64,000 nucleotides of DNA from the NCBI GenBank assembly GCA_016719295.1, contig JADKAF010000001.1, positions 992,001 through 1,056,000 on the forward strand. Reading direction: 5' to 3'. Position 1 is the stretch's first letter. Each line of letters begins with the position of its first letter. This DNA comes from Planctomycetota bacterium. Its GTDB lineage: Bacteria > Planctomycetota > UBA1135 > JADKAF01. The notes beneath the pieces are model-generated. The model was not told where the DNA came from. It worked only from the letters and a program-made list of their open reading frames with translations, and made no database searches. A program made the position numbers and the translations under genes. Below are positions 7,858 to 15,521 of the stretch, in pieces.

Positions 7858-9291
7858 TCAGGGCCGATCGGATTTCCGGTCGCGGGGCGGCAGCGGACCG
7901 AGCTCGGCCGCCAGGGTCTCCACCGTAGCCGCGAGCCAGCGCTCCGAGAAGGGGCCGTTGGCGCGCATCTCGATCCGTCGGCGCTCCGGACCCAGATGCT
8001 CGCAGCGCACCCGCAGATGATCGGTCGGCAGGAAAGCCTCCACGCGCTCGGCCCACTCGACCGCGGCGACGCCCCCGCCGTGAAAAGCCTCCTCTCCGCC
8101 GAGCTCGAGATAGCTCGCGGCCTTCTCGGCGAAGTAGGCATCGAAGTGATGCAGCTCGAGCCGGCCGGTGTAGAGGCCCTCGATCGCGAAGGTCGGCGAG
8201 CTCACTCGGTCGCTGGAGCCCAAGCCCTCGGCCAGGCCCCGCACGAGGCAGGTCTTCCCGGCCCCGAGCTCGCCATCGAGCGCGAGCACGGCTCCCGGCA
8301 CCGCCGCGCGGCCGAGCGCTCGACCGAGCGCCGACGTCCGCTCCTCGCTCTCGCTCTGCACGCAGAACGATGCGCGCTCCTCCGCGCCGACGCCGTGCAG
8401 CCATCCACGCGCGGCCAGCGCGCGCAGCTCTGCGCCGAGGCGCAGCCCGAGCCCGAGCTCCGCCGGAACCACGACTCCGATCGCGTGCGCGGGGACCCCG
8501 AGCTCGCGCAGCCGCGCCTCGCCGAGCGAGGAGCTGAACAGCAGCTCGTAGTCCTCGCCGTCCTCGAGCGCGTGCTCCAGCGCCGAGCGACCGTCGCGGA
8601 GCGCGAGAGCCTCGGCATCGGGGTGGATCGGGATGCGCGCGGCGTCGAGCTGCGCACCCACGCCCGAGGCGCGCGCGAAGCGCGCGAGGTCGAGGGCGAG
8701 GCCATCGCTGAGATCCATCGCGGCACGCACGCCGCAGCGCTCGGCGAGCGCGCGGCCCACCTCGACGCGCGCGTCGAAGCCGAGATGTCGCCCGAGGATC
8801 GAGCCACCGAGCGCGCCGGTGACGTACAGCGTCTCGCCGACGCGCGCGGCATCGCGCTGCAGGCCTTCGCCGCGCACGATCCCCCCCACGCTCAAGCTCG
8901 CGAGGAAACCCCGCTCTATCCGCGAGAGGTCCCCGCCGATCAGCGCCGCGCCGAAGCGCTCGAGCTCGCGCTCCACGCCGGCGATGAACTCCCGCATCCA
9001 GTGCTCGCTGCGTCCATCCGCGCTGATCGCCAGCAGCCCGTAGCGCGGCTCGGCCCCGCTCGCGGCGAGATCGGAGAGATTGCGCGCGGCGAGCTTCTTG
9101 CCCGCGAGCGCGGGATCGACCTCGGCGCTGAAGTGCACCCCCTCCGCGACCTGGTCCACGCAGAGCGCCCAGCGCCCGCCTTCCAGCTCGAGCAGCGCGG
9201 CGTCGCTCCGGCGCCGCGGATCACGCCCGATCCAATCGAGCAGACGCGCCTCGCTCCAGCTCCGCGAATCCGAAGGGCTCTCGTGCGCCAT
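7858..9291 (-). CDS. thiL-tsaE: Bifunctional thiamine-monophosphate kinase (ThiL) / tRNA t6A ATPase (TsaE) fusion
   Basis: One uninterrupted 477-residue frame with two enzymes. Residues 1-305 are ThiL, which phosphorylates thiamine monophosphate to the diphosphate: VDQVAEGVHF (45-54), KKLAARNLSDLAASGA (65-80), DLSDGLALDLARFA (193-206) and GEDYELLFS (245-253). The usual D-T/M-LVEGVHF reads DQVAEGVHF here. Residues about 308-477 are TsaE, the ATPase of the TsaB-TsaD complex making t6A37 in tRNA: the P-loop DGELGAGKTCLVRGLAEGLG (339-358), SSPTF (364-368), HHFDAYF (381-387) and VEWAERVEAFLP (411-422). Domain boundaries are clear from the motifs. It lies 13 bp after the DUF3750-like gene, with thiE about 2 kb away. 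Both halves look catalytically intact. Confidence 0.9.
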   Translation of the reverse strand: MAHESPSDSRSWSEARLLDWIGRDPRRRSDAALLELEGGRWALCVDQVAEGVHFSAEVDPALAGKKLAARNLSDLAASGAEPRYGLLAISADGRSEHWMREFIAGVERELERFGAALIGGDLSRIERGFLASLSVGGIVRGEGLQRDAARVGETLYVTGALGGSILGRHLGFDARVEVGRALAERCGVRAAMDLSDGLALDLARFARASGVGAQLDAARIPIHPDAEALALRDGRSALEHALEDGEDYELLFSSSLGEARLRELGVPAHAIGVVVPAELGLGLRLGAELRALAARGWLHGVGAEERASFCVQSESEERTSALGRALGRAAVPGAVLALDGELGAGKTCLVRGLAEGLGSSDRVSSPTFAIEGLYTGRLELHHFDAYFAEKAASYLELGGEEAFHGGGVAAVEWAERVEAFLPTDHLRVRCEHLGPERRRIEMRANGPFSERWLAATVETLAAELGPLPPRDRKSDRP

Positions 9292-9304
9292 GCCGCGCTG
9301 CTCC

Positions 9305-9991
9305 TCAGAAGCCGATCTTCGGCGCGAAGGGGATCTTCAGCGCCGGAGGGAAGAGCGCGATCCCGAAGGTGAGCTGGATCAGATGGAGCTCCAGCCCCTC
9401 CTCCACCGCCACGGCGAAGCCCAGCGGGATCGTGTCGATGGCGACTCCGGTGCCGCTGGTCGTGCCGCCGACGCGCACGAGCGGAGTGTAATCCTTGCCG
9501 ATCGCGTTGTGATGCAGCACGGCGGAGAGCCCGTCGATCGAGCGCATCGCGCGCGCGGCGAAGGTGTTGGAGTTCGGCCCGGGGAAAGCGCGGTAGTTGC
9601 CGTCGTCCTCGTAGCTCTCGGCGAAGCGGTGCAGATCCTCGGCCATGCGCTGTGCCTCGGAGCCCGTCCAGTGCTCGACGAGCAGGACCTCACGGTCGAA
9701 GCGGTGATCGCTTCGCGCGAGGCTCTCCGGGATGTCGTCGATGCCTACCCCGTCGTCGAAGTCGGTGACCTCGTAGCGCCGCCAGCTCGACTCGTCGCCT
9801 CGCTTCACTTCGAACCAGACGTGGTAAGCGAGACGCGTGATCCAAGGTCGCGAGTCGGGGAGGCGCGCGGACTTGATGGCGAGGATCCAGGGCTCGTCCC
9901 CCGGCAAGCTCGAGGGTCGTGGCGCGGCGCATCCGAAGAGGCCGAGGAGGCAACCCACGAGGGAGAACCAACGCCACGCAGAGAAGCTCAT
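9305..9991 (-). CDS. DUF3750-like lipoprotein
   Basis: 228 residues with a type II signal peptide (SLVGCLLGLFGC; lipobox LFGC, Cys near 21). The mature part contains WITRLAYHVWFEVKRG, YRAFPGPNSNTF and a Gly-rich stretch VGGTTSGTGVAIDTIPLGF. The PGPNSNTF segment and overall size recall the DUF3750 family of small envelope proteins of unknown function, recognised from memory. Start at the ATG at 9991, which begins the signal peptide directly. Its stop is 13 bp from the thiL-tsaE start, so they are probably co-transcribed. No enzymatic motif identified. Confidence 0.65.
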   Translation of the reverse strand: MSFSAWRWFSLVGCLLGLFGCAAPRPSSLPGDEPWILAIKSARLPDSRPWITRLAYHVWFEVKRGDESSWRRYEVTDFDDGVGIDDIPESLARSDHRFDREVLLVEHWTGSEAQRMAEDLHRFAESYEDDGNYRAFPGPNSNTFAARAMRSIDGLSAVLHHNAIGKDYTPLVRVGGTTSGTGVAIDTIPLGFAVAVEEGLELHLIQLTFGIALFPPALKIPFAPKIGF

Positions 9992-10080
9992 GCAACCGTC
10001 TCCTTCAGCCCGAGCTTGATCTCACCCGAAGAGAGAGCTGAGACTACGCCCGTCGACCCAGCGAGCCCCCGCATTGCGCC

Positions 10081-10566
10081 ATGCCCCAGTGGATCCGCAT
10101 CACGAGCGTCGAGCTGCTCTTGATCGCGGCGGCGATCCTGGCCATGGCTGCGATCGTGGTCCCTGTTTCGCGCAGCGAGCTCCAGGACGCCTACGAGAGC
10201 ATCGCCGCCGACGAGCTCCAGCGTTGGGGTGAGGCCGTCCACGTCTACCTCCTCGACCACGAGGGAGCGGCGCTGCCGCCGCTCCTCACCGGCCCGGGCG
10301 CGTTCCCGGGCGGCCTGGAGGGATCCGCACCCGCCGCATCGCTGGCGCAGCTCCTCGCGCAGCCTCGGCTCGGCGACCCGCAGCGACGCCCCTATCTCGC
10401 GCATCTGGGGGCGGATCCGTGGGGCCACGCCTACGTGGTCGTCGCTTCTCCCGGGATCCCGCGCCAGGCGTGCTGGATCCTCAGCGCCGGCCGGGACGGC
10501 AAGCTCGAGACGAGCGCGAGCGACCTCGTTCCCCACGGGGACGATCTCGGTCTGCACCTGCGCTGA
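10081..10566 (+). CDS. GspG/pseudopilin-like protein with atypical N-terminus
   Basis: 161 residues. The N-terminal segment ITSVELLLIAAAILAMAAIV resembles the hydrophobic alpha-helix of type II secretion and type IV pilins, with the conserved Glu of VELL. The C-terminal part has DPWGHAYVVVASPG and WILSAGRDGKLE, matching the DPWG and S-GADG landmarks of the major pseudopilin GspG. The Gly/Ala that prepilin peptidase cuts after is missing: Arg precedes the helix. It may therefore stay uncleaved in the inner membrane or use another site. It is alone on the plus strand, with no secretion genes nearby. It is convergent with the next gene and a hairpin lies between them. Confidence 0.7.
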   Translation: MPQWIRITSVELLLIAAAILAMAAIVVPVSRSELQDAYESIAADELQRWGEAVHVYLLDHEGAALPPLLTGPGAFPGGLEGSAPAASLAQLLAQPRLGDPQRRPYLAHLGADPWGHAYVVVASPGIPRQACWILSAGRDGKLETSASDLVPHGDDLGLHLR

Positions 10567-10585
10567 GGGCCGTTCGGCGCTCGCG

Positions 10586-10601
10586 CTCTCGATCACGAGA
10601 G
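10586..10601. terminator. Possible bidirectional hairpin between convergent genes
   Basis: CTCTCG, loop ATCA, CGAGAG: a perfect 6-bp stem in the 38-bp gap between the pseudopilin-like gene and the convergent gene ending at 10605. There is no clear T-tract, so it may be a weak or rho-assisted terminator. Confidence 0.35.
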
Positions 10602-10604
10602 GCT

Positions 10605-11120
10605 TCACCACGGCATCTGGAGCAGCACGCGCCCGGCGAGCTGCGCGCGCCGCAGAGGCCCGAGCGTGCGCGAGTCCGGCACGGCGGATCCGGGCACCAG
10701 CGAGACCAGGAAGACCGCGTCCTCGGCGACCCGACCCGCGCAGAGCTGCGGGTCGTCGAACGCGCGAAGGAGGATCCCCGTCGCCGCGCCGTCGACCCGC
10801 AGCTCCTCGCCGCGCGGCGAGGACTCGACGCTCACCCGCTGCCCCGCGCGGGCGAGCACGCGCCCGATGCGGAAGCTCTGCTCGCCTGCGATGCGGTAGG
10901 CGACGTGCGGCCGGCCACGCGTCGCGAGGGGGTCGAACGAGTCGAGCAGGAGCGTCGAGGCGGGATCGTAGAACGGCCGCGCGCTGTCATCTCCCGCGGA
11001 GGTCGAGATCGTGTCGTAGCGCGCGGCCAGATAGCCGATCGCTGCGAGCAACGCACCGGTCACGGCGAAGCGCGCGACGCGCAGCCAACGCCGCGAAGGA
11101 GCTGCCGGAGACTTGCTCAT
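10605..11120 (-). CDS. Signal peptidase I-like (S26 fold) membrane protein, probably inactive
   Basis: 171 residues from the ATG at 11120, which overlaps the thiE stop (ATGA). One transmembrane helix (about 15-33, RFAVTGALLAAIGYLAARY) is followed by a domain aligning with type I signal peptidases: STLLLDSFDPLATRGRPHV stands where xSMxPTLxxGD...KRGDIV is expected. RIGRVLARAGQRVSVESS matches the xxKRVxGxPGDxVxV strand. DSRTLGPLRRAQLAGRV matches the C-terminal DSR-x-G-P-V-x-x-x-x-GR motif. The catalytic Lys of KRV is Gly here and no Ser sits in an SMxPT context, so peptidase activity is unlikely. Last gene of the uvrA-XPB-thiE run. Confidence 0.6.
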   Translation of the reverse strand: MSKSPAAPSRRWLRVARFAVTGALLAAIGYLAARYDTISTSAGDDSARPFYDPASTLLLDSFDPLATRGRPHVAYRIAGEQSFRIGRVLARAGQRVSVESSPRGEELRVDGAATGILLRAFDDPQLCAGRVAEDAVFLVSLVPGSAVPDSRTLGPLRRAQLAGRVLLQMPW

Positions 11121-11716
11121 GACGGATTCTCGCTCAGCGCGCGCGCGAAGTACGCCGCGCGCTCGCGATCCTCGAAGACGCGGATCGCGGCGCAGCCCGC
11201 GTGGCCGGTGCCGCGCAGCGCCGCGGCGTTGGTCTCGTCGATGCCGCCCACGGCGACCAACGGGATCTCGCAGGCGCCCGCTGCCGCGCGCAGACCGGCG
11301 ATCCCACGCGCTTCCAGCCGCCCGGCCTTGCTGGGCGTCGCGAACACGGGCCCGAAGAGCACGTAGTCGCACGGCTCGAGCCGCGCGCGATCGCGGAGCT
11401 CGTCCTGCGTGTGCACGGAGAGGCCGATCCACTTCTCCGGACCGAGCAAGGCGCGCGCCTCGCGCGGCGCGAGCGCGCGCCAGGAGAGGTGCACGCCGTC
11501 GAAGCACGGCGCCGCCGCGACGTCGACGCGCGTGTTCACCAGCACGCGGGCGGGCCGGGCGCCGCAGAGCTCGCGCAGCGCCGCGCCCCAGCGCAGCAGC
11601 TCGCGCGCCGAGAGCTCCGGCTCGCGGAGCTGGAAGCAGCGCACGCCGCAAGCGAGAGCCGCGCTCGCGCTCCGGAGCAGCGCGGCGAGATCTCCTCTGC
11701 CCGGCGTGATCAGCAT
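11117..11716 (-). CDS. thiE: Thiamine-phosphate synthase family protein (ThiE/TenI)
   Basis: 199 residues from the ATG at 11716. An in-frame GTG at 11767 overlaps the upstream stop (GTGA) and would add 17 residues, so the start is uncertain. TIM-barrel landmarks are in order: MLITP (strand 1), CFQLREPELSARELL, VLVNTRVDVA, DGVHLSW, WIGLSVHTQDEL, DYVLFGPVFATPSKAG and IPLVAVGGIDETNAAAL. ThiE couples the hydroxymethylpyrimidine and thiazole phosphates into thiamine monophosphate, the substrate of ThiL. The similar TenI is an aromatase and cannot be excluded. Its stop overlaps the next gene (ATGA). thiL lies about 2 kb away. Confidence 0.8.
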   Translation of the reverse strand: MLITPGRGDLAALLRSASAALACGVRCFQLREPELSARELLRWGAALRELCGARPARVLVNTRVDVAAAPCFDGVHLSWRALAPREARALLGPEKWIGLSVHTQDELRDRARLEPCDYVLFGPVFATPSKAGRLEARGIAGLRAAAGACEIPLVAVGGIDETNAAALRGTGHAGCAAIRVFEDRERAAYFARALSENPS

Positions 11717-11763
11717 CGCGCGGACGGCCGAGCGCACGGCGAGCTCGCGTGCAGCCACGGCGC

Positions 11764-13225
11764 TCACTCGACCGGGAACCCGAGGGACTTCAGCAGCTCG
11801 CGCACGCGCTTCGCGTCGAGGTCGTGCTTCAGGCGCAGCGCTCCGTCCTCGAGGACCTCGGCCACGTGCTTGGCGAGCTCGGGATGCGTGCGCACCCGAT
11901 CGAGGACGTAGGGATCGTCGGAGCTCAGCAAGGTACCGCTCTCCAAGCGCAGCACGCCGGCGCGCTGGCTCCACTCCGAGACGGAGAAGAGCACGTTCTG
12001 CGGGATCGGCACGCGGGCGTGCTGCCGCAGGGTGCTCAGCATCTCCTCCTGCGGGAAGCCCTCGCCGATCGCGCGTCGCACGCTCTCCTCGGTCAGGCGG
12101 AAGTGGTAGAGCTGATCGGACTTCTCGCGCACGCAGAAGCGGTCGAGCGCGTGGATCACCGCGAACTCGTCGCCGCCCGGGAAGAGCACGACCTCGTAGT
12201 CCGGGTTGACGATCAAGTGCGTGCGGTGCCCCTCGAGGCTCGCCCGCGGGGATCATTCCGAGGAAGGTGGCGCCGAGGCGCGAGAGCCGGAACGCGACGG
12301 GCCGCGCCGCTTCGTCGTAGCCGATGTCGATCAGGCCGAGCAGGTGCAGGCGCCGCCGCATCCAGGTGAGCAGGTTCCAGCACATCTCCTGCACGCCCTC
12401 CATCGGCGTGTAGTGCGTGTACTGGAAGCGCGAAGCGAAGAACTCGTCGACCTTCAGCTCCTCCAAGCTCGCGAGGTAGTGATTGCGGACGACGAACGGC
12501 AGGTGCATCGCGCGATACCAGCGCATCGGCTCCAAGCGCTTCAGGATCCTGAGCAGGATGCGACGCAGGCGCACTTGGTGGTAGTGCTCCCCGGGGAGGC
12601 CCTTCTCCTCCACCACGTGCTCGAGCAGGGAACGCAGCTTCTCTTCGAGCGGCTGCGCCTCCCACTTGCGGCCCGCGAGCGAGAGCGAGAAGACGCGCTC
12701 GCCCGTGCGATCGACGAGCCGCCGCGAGAGGCAGAAGCGGTACACGAACTCGAGCACGTCGCGCCCCTCGATCTCGCTGCTCGTGACGGGGATCAGCGCG
12801 TCGAGGATCTTCCGCTCGGTGGTCTTGAAGATCTCGCCCTTCACGGTGAAGCGCACGCTGCGATCGAGCACGCTGGTGAGGAAGCGCGAGACGTTGGAGA
12901 CGAGGTCGACCCCGAGAGCGCACTCGCGCGCCGGCGGCTCGCAGCCGGCCTCGCCCACGACCTCCAGGGTCGCGAGGGTGACCTCGGTGAAGAGGAGCAG
13001 CACCTCGTCGTTCAGGTGGATTCCATAGCGGCTGAGCGCGAGGTCCGCGACCGTTCCGAGCGAGCGCTTCTCGAGCTCCTCGCGCCAGCGCGCGCCGTCC
13101 CAGACCTCGAGGTCGAAGCGCAGGCGCCGGAACGCATCGCGCGTCAGCATGCCCCCGAAGCCGGTGATGACGCGCTGCACGAAGCCGGCGAACGGCTCCT
13201 CCAGCGAGGCGAGGCGCTTCGTCAT
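11764..13225 (-). pseudogene. Helicase-associated (PF13625-like) protein, main part, with an internal frameshift near 12237
   Basis: From the ATG at 13225 the frame is coding through LGATFLGMIPAGE. It then has to shift by one base near 12237-12238 (a CC pair) to continue as EGHRTHLIVNPDYEVVLFPG and end at 11764. Removing one C restores a smooth protein of about 487 residues. The C-terminal part (LIVNPDYEVVL, YHFRLTEESVRRAIGEGF, VPIPQNVLFSVSEW) matches the C-terminal domain of bacterial proteins often annotated helicase XPB/Ssl2 N-terminal-like (Helicase_C_3). Such genes often neighbour bacterial XPB, as recalled for Rv0862c next to Rv0861c in Mycobacterium tuberculosis. The lesion is either a sequencing error or inactivation. 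Confidence 0.65.
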
Positions 13226-13236
13226 CGCGTGCGGAG

Positions 13237-13770
13237 TCAGAGCAGCTTGTAGGTCTGGCGCGTGCGGATCGAGTTCGCGCCGCCGGGATCCTTCGCCTCC
13301 GCGAGGTGCTCGAGCCAGCCCTTCAAGGTGAGCGCCTGATAGGCGCTGCGCTCGGTGCGCTTGAAGTGCTCGACCAAGGAGTCGCCGAGCTCGCGCGGCA
13401 CGACGTAGTAGCGCTCGCCGACCTCGGCCCAGCCGCCGCCGTCGATCTCGCACACGAAGCCCGTGCGCTCGAGCTCGGCGACCTCGCTCTCGACGAGGAG
13501 CTCGCTCGTGCCCGCGTGCTGCTGCAAATCGCTGAGCGAGCGTCGATAGCCCGGCTCGCGCAGGAGGCGCTGCAGGAGTCGGCAGGCGCCGGACCCGAGC
13601 GCCGCCCAGCGCGAATGCACCGTGCCGCCGTCGGTCATCATGCGGCGGATCGAGGCGAGGAGCTCGGCGCGCTGCGCGGGCGCGACGGTCGTCCCGTCCC
13701 AGTGGCGATAGATCTCGAGCAGCTGCCCATCGCGGCGCTTGCTCAGCAGTTCCTGGATCGTGTTCGGCAT
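13237..13770 (-). CDS. N-terminal part of the helicase-associated protein, split from its remainder
   Basis: 177 residues starting MPNTIQELLSKRR. It contains a winged-helix-like segment (SLSDLQQHAGTSELLVESEV, then ERTGFVCEIDGGGWAEV). It stops at 13237, 11 bp before the next ATG in another frame. The junction RTRQTYKL...MTKRLASL resembles the continuous T-x-x-G-x-x-xKR-x-x-x-L segment of full-length homologues, and adding one base near 13240 would fuse both frames. Together the pieces make about 665 residues, a plausible full length. It sits 47 bp downstream of the XPB-helicase gene. Alternatively it may be a genuine separate subunit. Confidence 0.6.
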   Translation of the reverse strand: MPNTIQELLSKRRDGQLLEIYRHWDGTTVAPAQRAELLASIRRMMTDGGTVHSRWAALGSGACRLLQRLLREPGYRRSLSDLQQHAGTSELLVESEVAELERTGFVCEIDGGGWAEVGERYYVVPRELGDSLVEHFKRTERSAYQALTLKGWLEHLAEAKDPGGANSIRTRQTYKLL

Positions 13771-13817
13771 CGTTGATCGAGCGGAGCGCTCCTCGCGCGC
13801 CCACGGCGGTGCGGCCG

Positions 13818-15521
13818 TCAGGCCGAGGTGACGGAGGTTCCCTGCTCGGGTTGGCGGAAGCTCTCGGCGTCCGCGATCTCGTAGGCGTAGCCCTGCTCCG
13901 TGAGGAAGCGCTGGCGTTTCTCGGCGAACTCCTGCTCACGCGTCTCCGCGGTCACCAAGGAGTAGAAGTGCGCGGCGCGACCGTCGTCCTTCGGCCGCAA
14001 GATGCGACCCAGGCGCTGCGCTTCCTCCTGCCGCGAGCCGAAGGTGCCGGAGACCTGGATCGCCACGTTGGCGTCGGGGAGATCGATCGCGAAGTTGCCG
14101 ACCTTCGACACCAGCAGCACCGGGAGGGTCCCCCGCTTGAAGGCGTCGTAGAGCCGGCGACGCTCTCCTTGCGGGGTCTTCCCGGTGATGAGCGGCGCGC
14201 CCGTCACCGCGCAGAGCTGGTGCAGCTGGTCCAGGTACTGCCCGATCACGAGCACGTGATCGGCGCGGTGATGCGCGATGAGATCGCGCACCGTCGAGAG
14301 CTTGCGCGGGTTCTCCGAGGCGATGCGGAACTTCGAGCGCGCGTCGCTCGCCATGTACAGGGGTCGCATCTCGTCGGGCAGGGGCACGCGCACCTCCGTG
14401 CACAGAGCGGAGGCGATGAAGCCCTGGCGCTCGAGCACCTTCCACGGCATGTCGAAGCGCTTGGGGCCGATCAGGCAGAAGACCTCGTCCTCCTTGCCGT
14501 CCTCGCGCACGAGCGTCGCCGTCAGGCCCAGGCGCCGACGCGCCTGGATGTCCGCGGTGACGCGGAACACCGGCGCCGGCAGCAGATGCACCTCGTCGTA
14601 GACGACGAGCCCCCACTCGCGCGAGGAGAAGAGCCCGAAGTGCTCGAACTCCTCCCCCTTGCGGCGGCGATAGGTCAGCATCTGGTAGGTCGTGATCGTG
14701 ACCGGGCGGATGTCCTTCGCCTCGCCGGTGTACTCGCCGACCTGCTCGGGCGTGAGATCGGTCTTGTCGAGGATCTCGTCGCGCCACTGCCGCACCGCGA
14801 CGCCGTTCGTGGTGAGGATCAGCGTGTAGGTGCCGACCCGGTTCATCACCGCGAGCCCGACCACGGTCTTGCCCGCGCCGCAGGGGAGCACGACGACGCC
14901 GCTGCCGCCCTCGACGCGCCCCTGCGCGTGAAAGACGTCGGCCGATTCGGACTGGTAGGCGCGCAGATGGAACGGCCTTCCGTTGAGCGTGCGCTCGCGG
15001 AGCCCGATCGCGAGCGGAGCTCCGGGCAGGTAGCCCGCCAGGTCCTGCACCGGGTAGCCGAGGCGGATCAGCGCCTGCTTCACGACGCCTCGATGCTCCG
15101 GCGCGATGACGGCGCTCTGCGGCGAGAGACGCGCGCGCACGAGATCGCTCACCGTGCGCGTCGACAGCACGTCATCGAGCACCTGCGCATCGCGGGCCTC
15201 GAGCACGAGCCCGCCGTCGCCGGCGAGGAGGCGCAGCAACCCGAAGCGGTGGTACCAATCGCGCACCTCGCGCAGCAGCGAGGCCGGCACCGCGAAGCGC
15301 GAGTTCTCCGTGAGGAAGCGCGTGATCTCGCTCTCGGGCACGCCGAGCGCGGCGGCGTTCCACACGGAGATCGCGCTGATCCGGTAGGTGTGCAGGTGCT
15401 CCGGGCTCTTCTCGAGCTCGGCGAATCCCGCCAGTCGATCGCGCACCTCCGCGTAGCGCGGGTGGTAGACCTCCACCAGCACGGTGCGATCGCTCTGGAT
15501 GATCAGGGGCTTGTCGTTCAT
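13818..15521 (-). CDS. XPB/ERCC3-type DNA repair helicase (SF2)
   Basis: 567 residues. The N-terminal damage-recognition-type domain (about 1-130) is followed by helicase domain 1: RAYQSESADVF (Q-motif region), PCGAGKT (Walker A, 213-219), TTYQML, DEVH (309-312) and the XPB-diagnostic RED motif in ATLVREDGKE (339-341). Helicase domain 2 has VLVIGQYLDQLHQL, LVSKVGNFAIDLPDA and QEEAQRLGRILRPK (arginine fingers). XPB unwinds DNA 3'-5' and in eukaryotes acts in TFIIH. Bacterial forms are 3'-5' helicases of uncertain pathway. The gene overlaps uvrA by 4 bp (ATGA) and precedes the helicase-associated gene, suggesting a shared DNA-repair role. Confidence 0.93.
   Translation of the reverse strand: MNDKPLIIQSDRTVLVEVYHPRYAEVRDRLAGFAELEKSPEHLHTYRISAISVWNAAALGVPESEITRFLTENSRFAVPASLLREVRDWYHRFGLLRLLAGDGGLVLEARDAQVLDDVLSTRTVSDLVRARLSPQSAVIAPEHRGVVKQALIRLGYPVQDLAGYLPGAPLAIGLRERTLNGRPFHLRAYQSESADVFHAQGRVEGGSGVVVLPCGAGKTVVGLAVMNRVGTYTLILTTNGVAVRQWRDEILDKTDLTPEQVGEYTGEAKDIRPVTITTYQMLTYRRRKGEEFEHFGLFSSREWGLVVYDEVHLLPAPVFRVTADIQARRRLGLTATLVREDGKEDEVFCLIGPKRFDMPWKVLERQGFIASALCTEVRVPLPDEMRPLYMASDARSKFRIASENPRKLSTVRDLIAHHRADHVLVIGQYLDQLHQLCAVTGAPLITGKTPQGERRRLYDAFKRGTLPVLLVSKVGNFAIDLPDANVAIQVSGTFGSRQEEAQRLGRILRPKDDGRAAHFYSLVTAETREQEFAEKRQRFLTEQGYAYEIADAESFRQPEQGTSVTSA

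Noticed and set aside
9988..10611. 207-residue minus-strand frame covering the pseudopilin gene.
   Set aside because: It lies opposite the better-supported pseudopilin-like gene and has no recognised motif or membrane segment.
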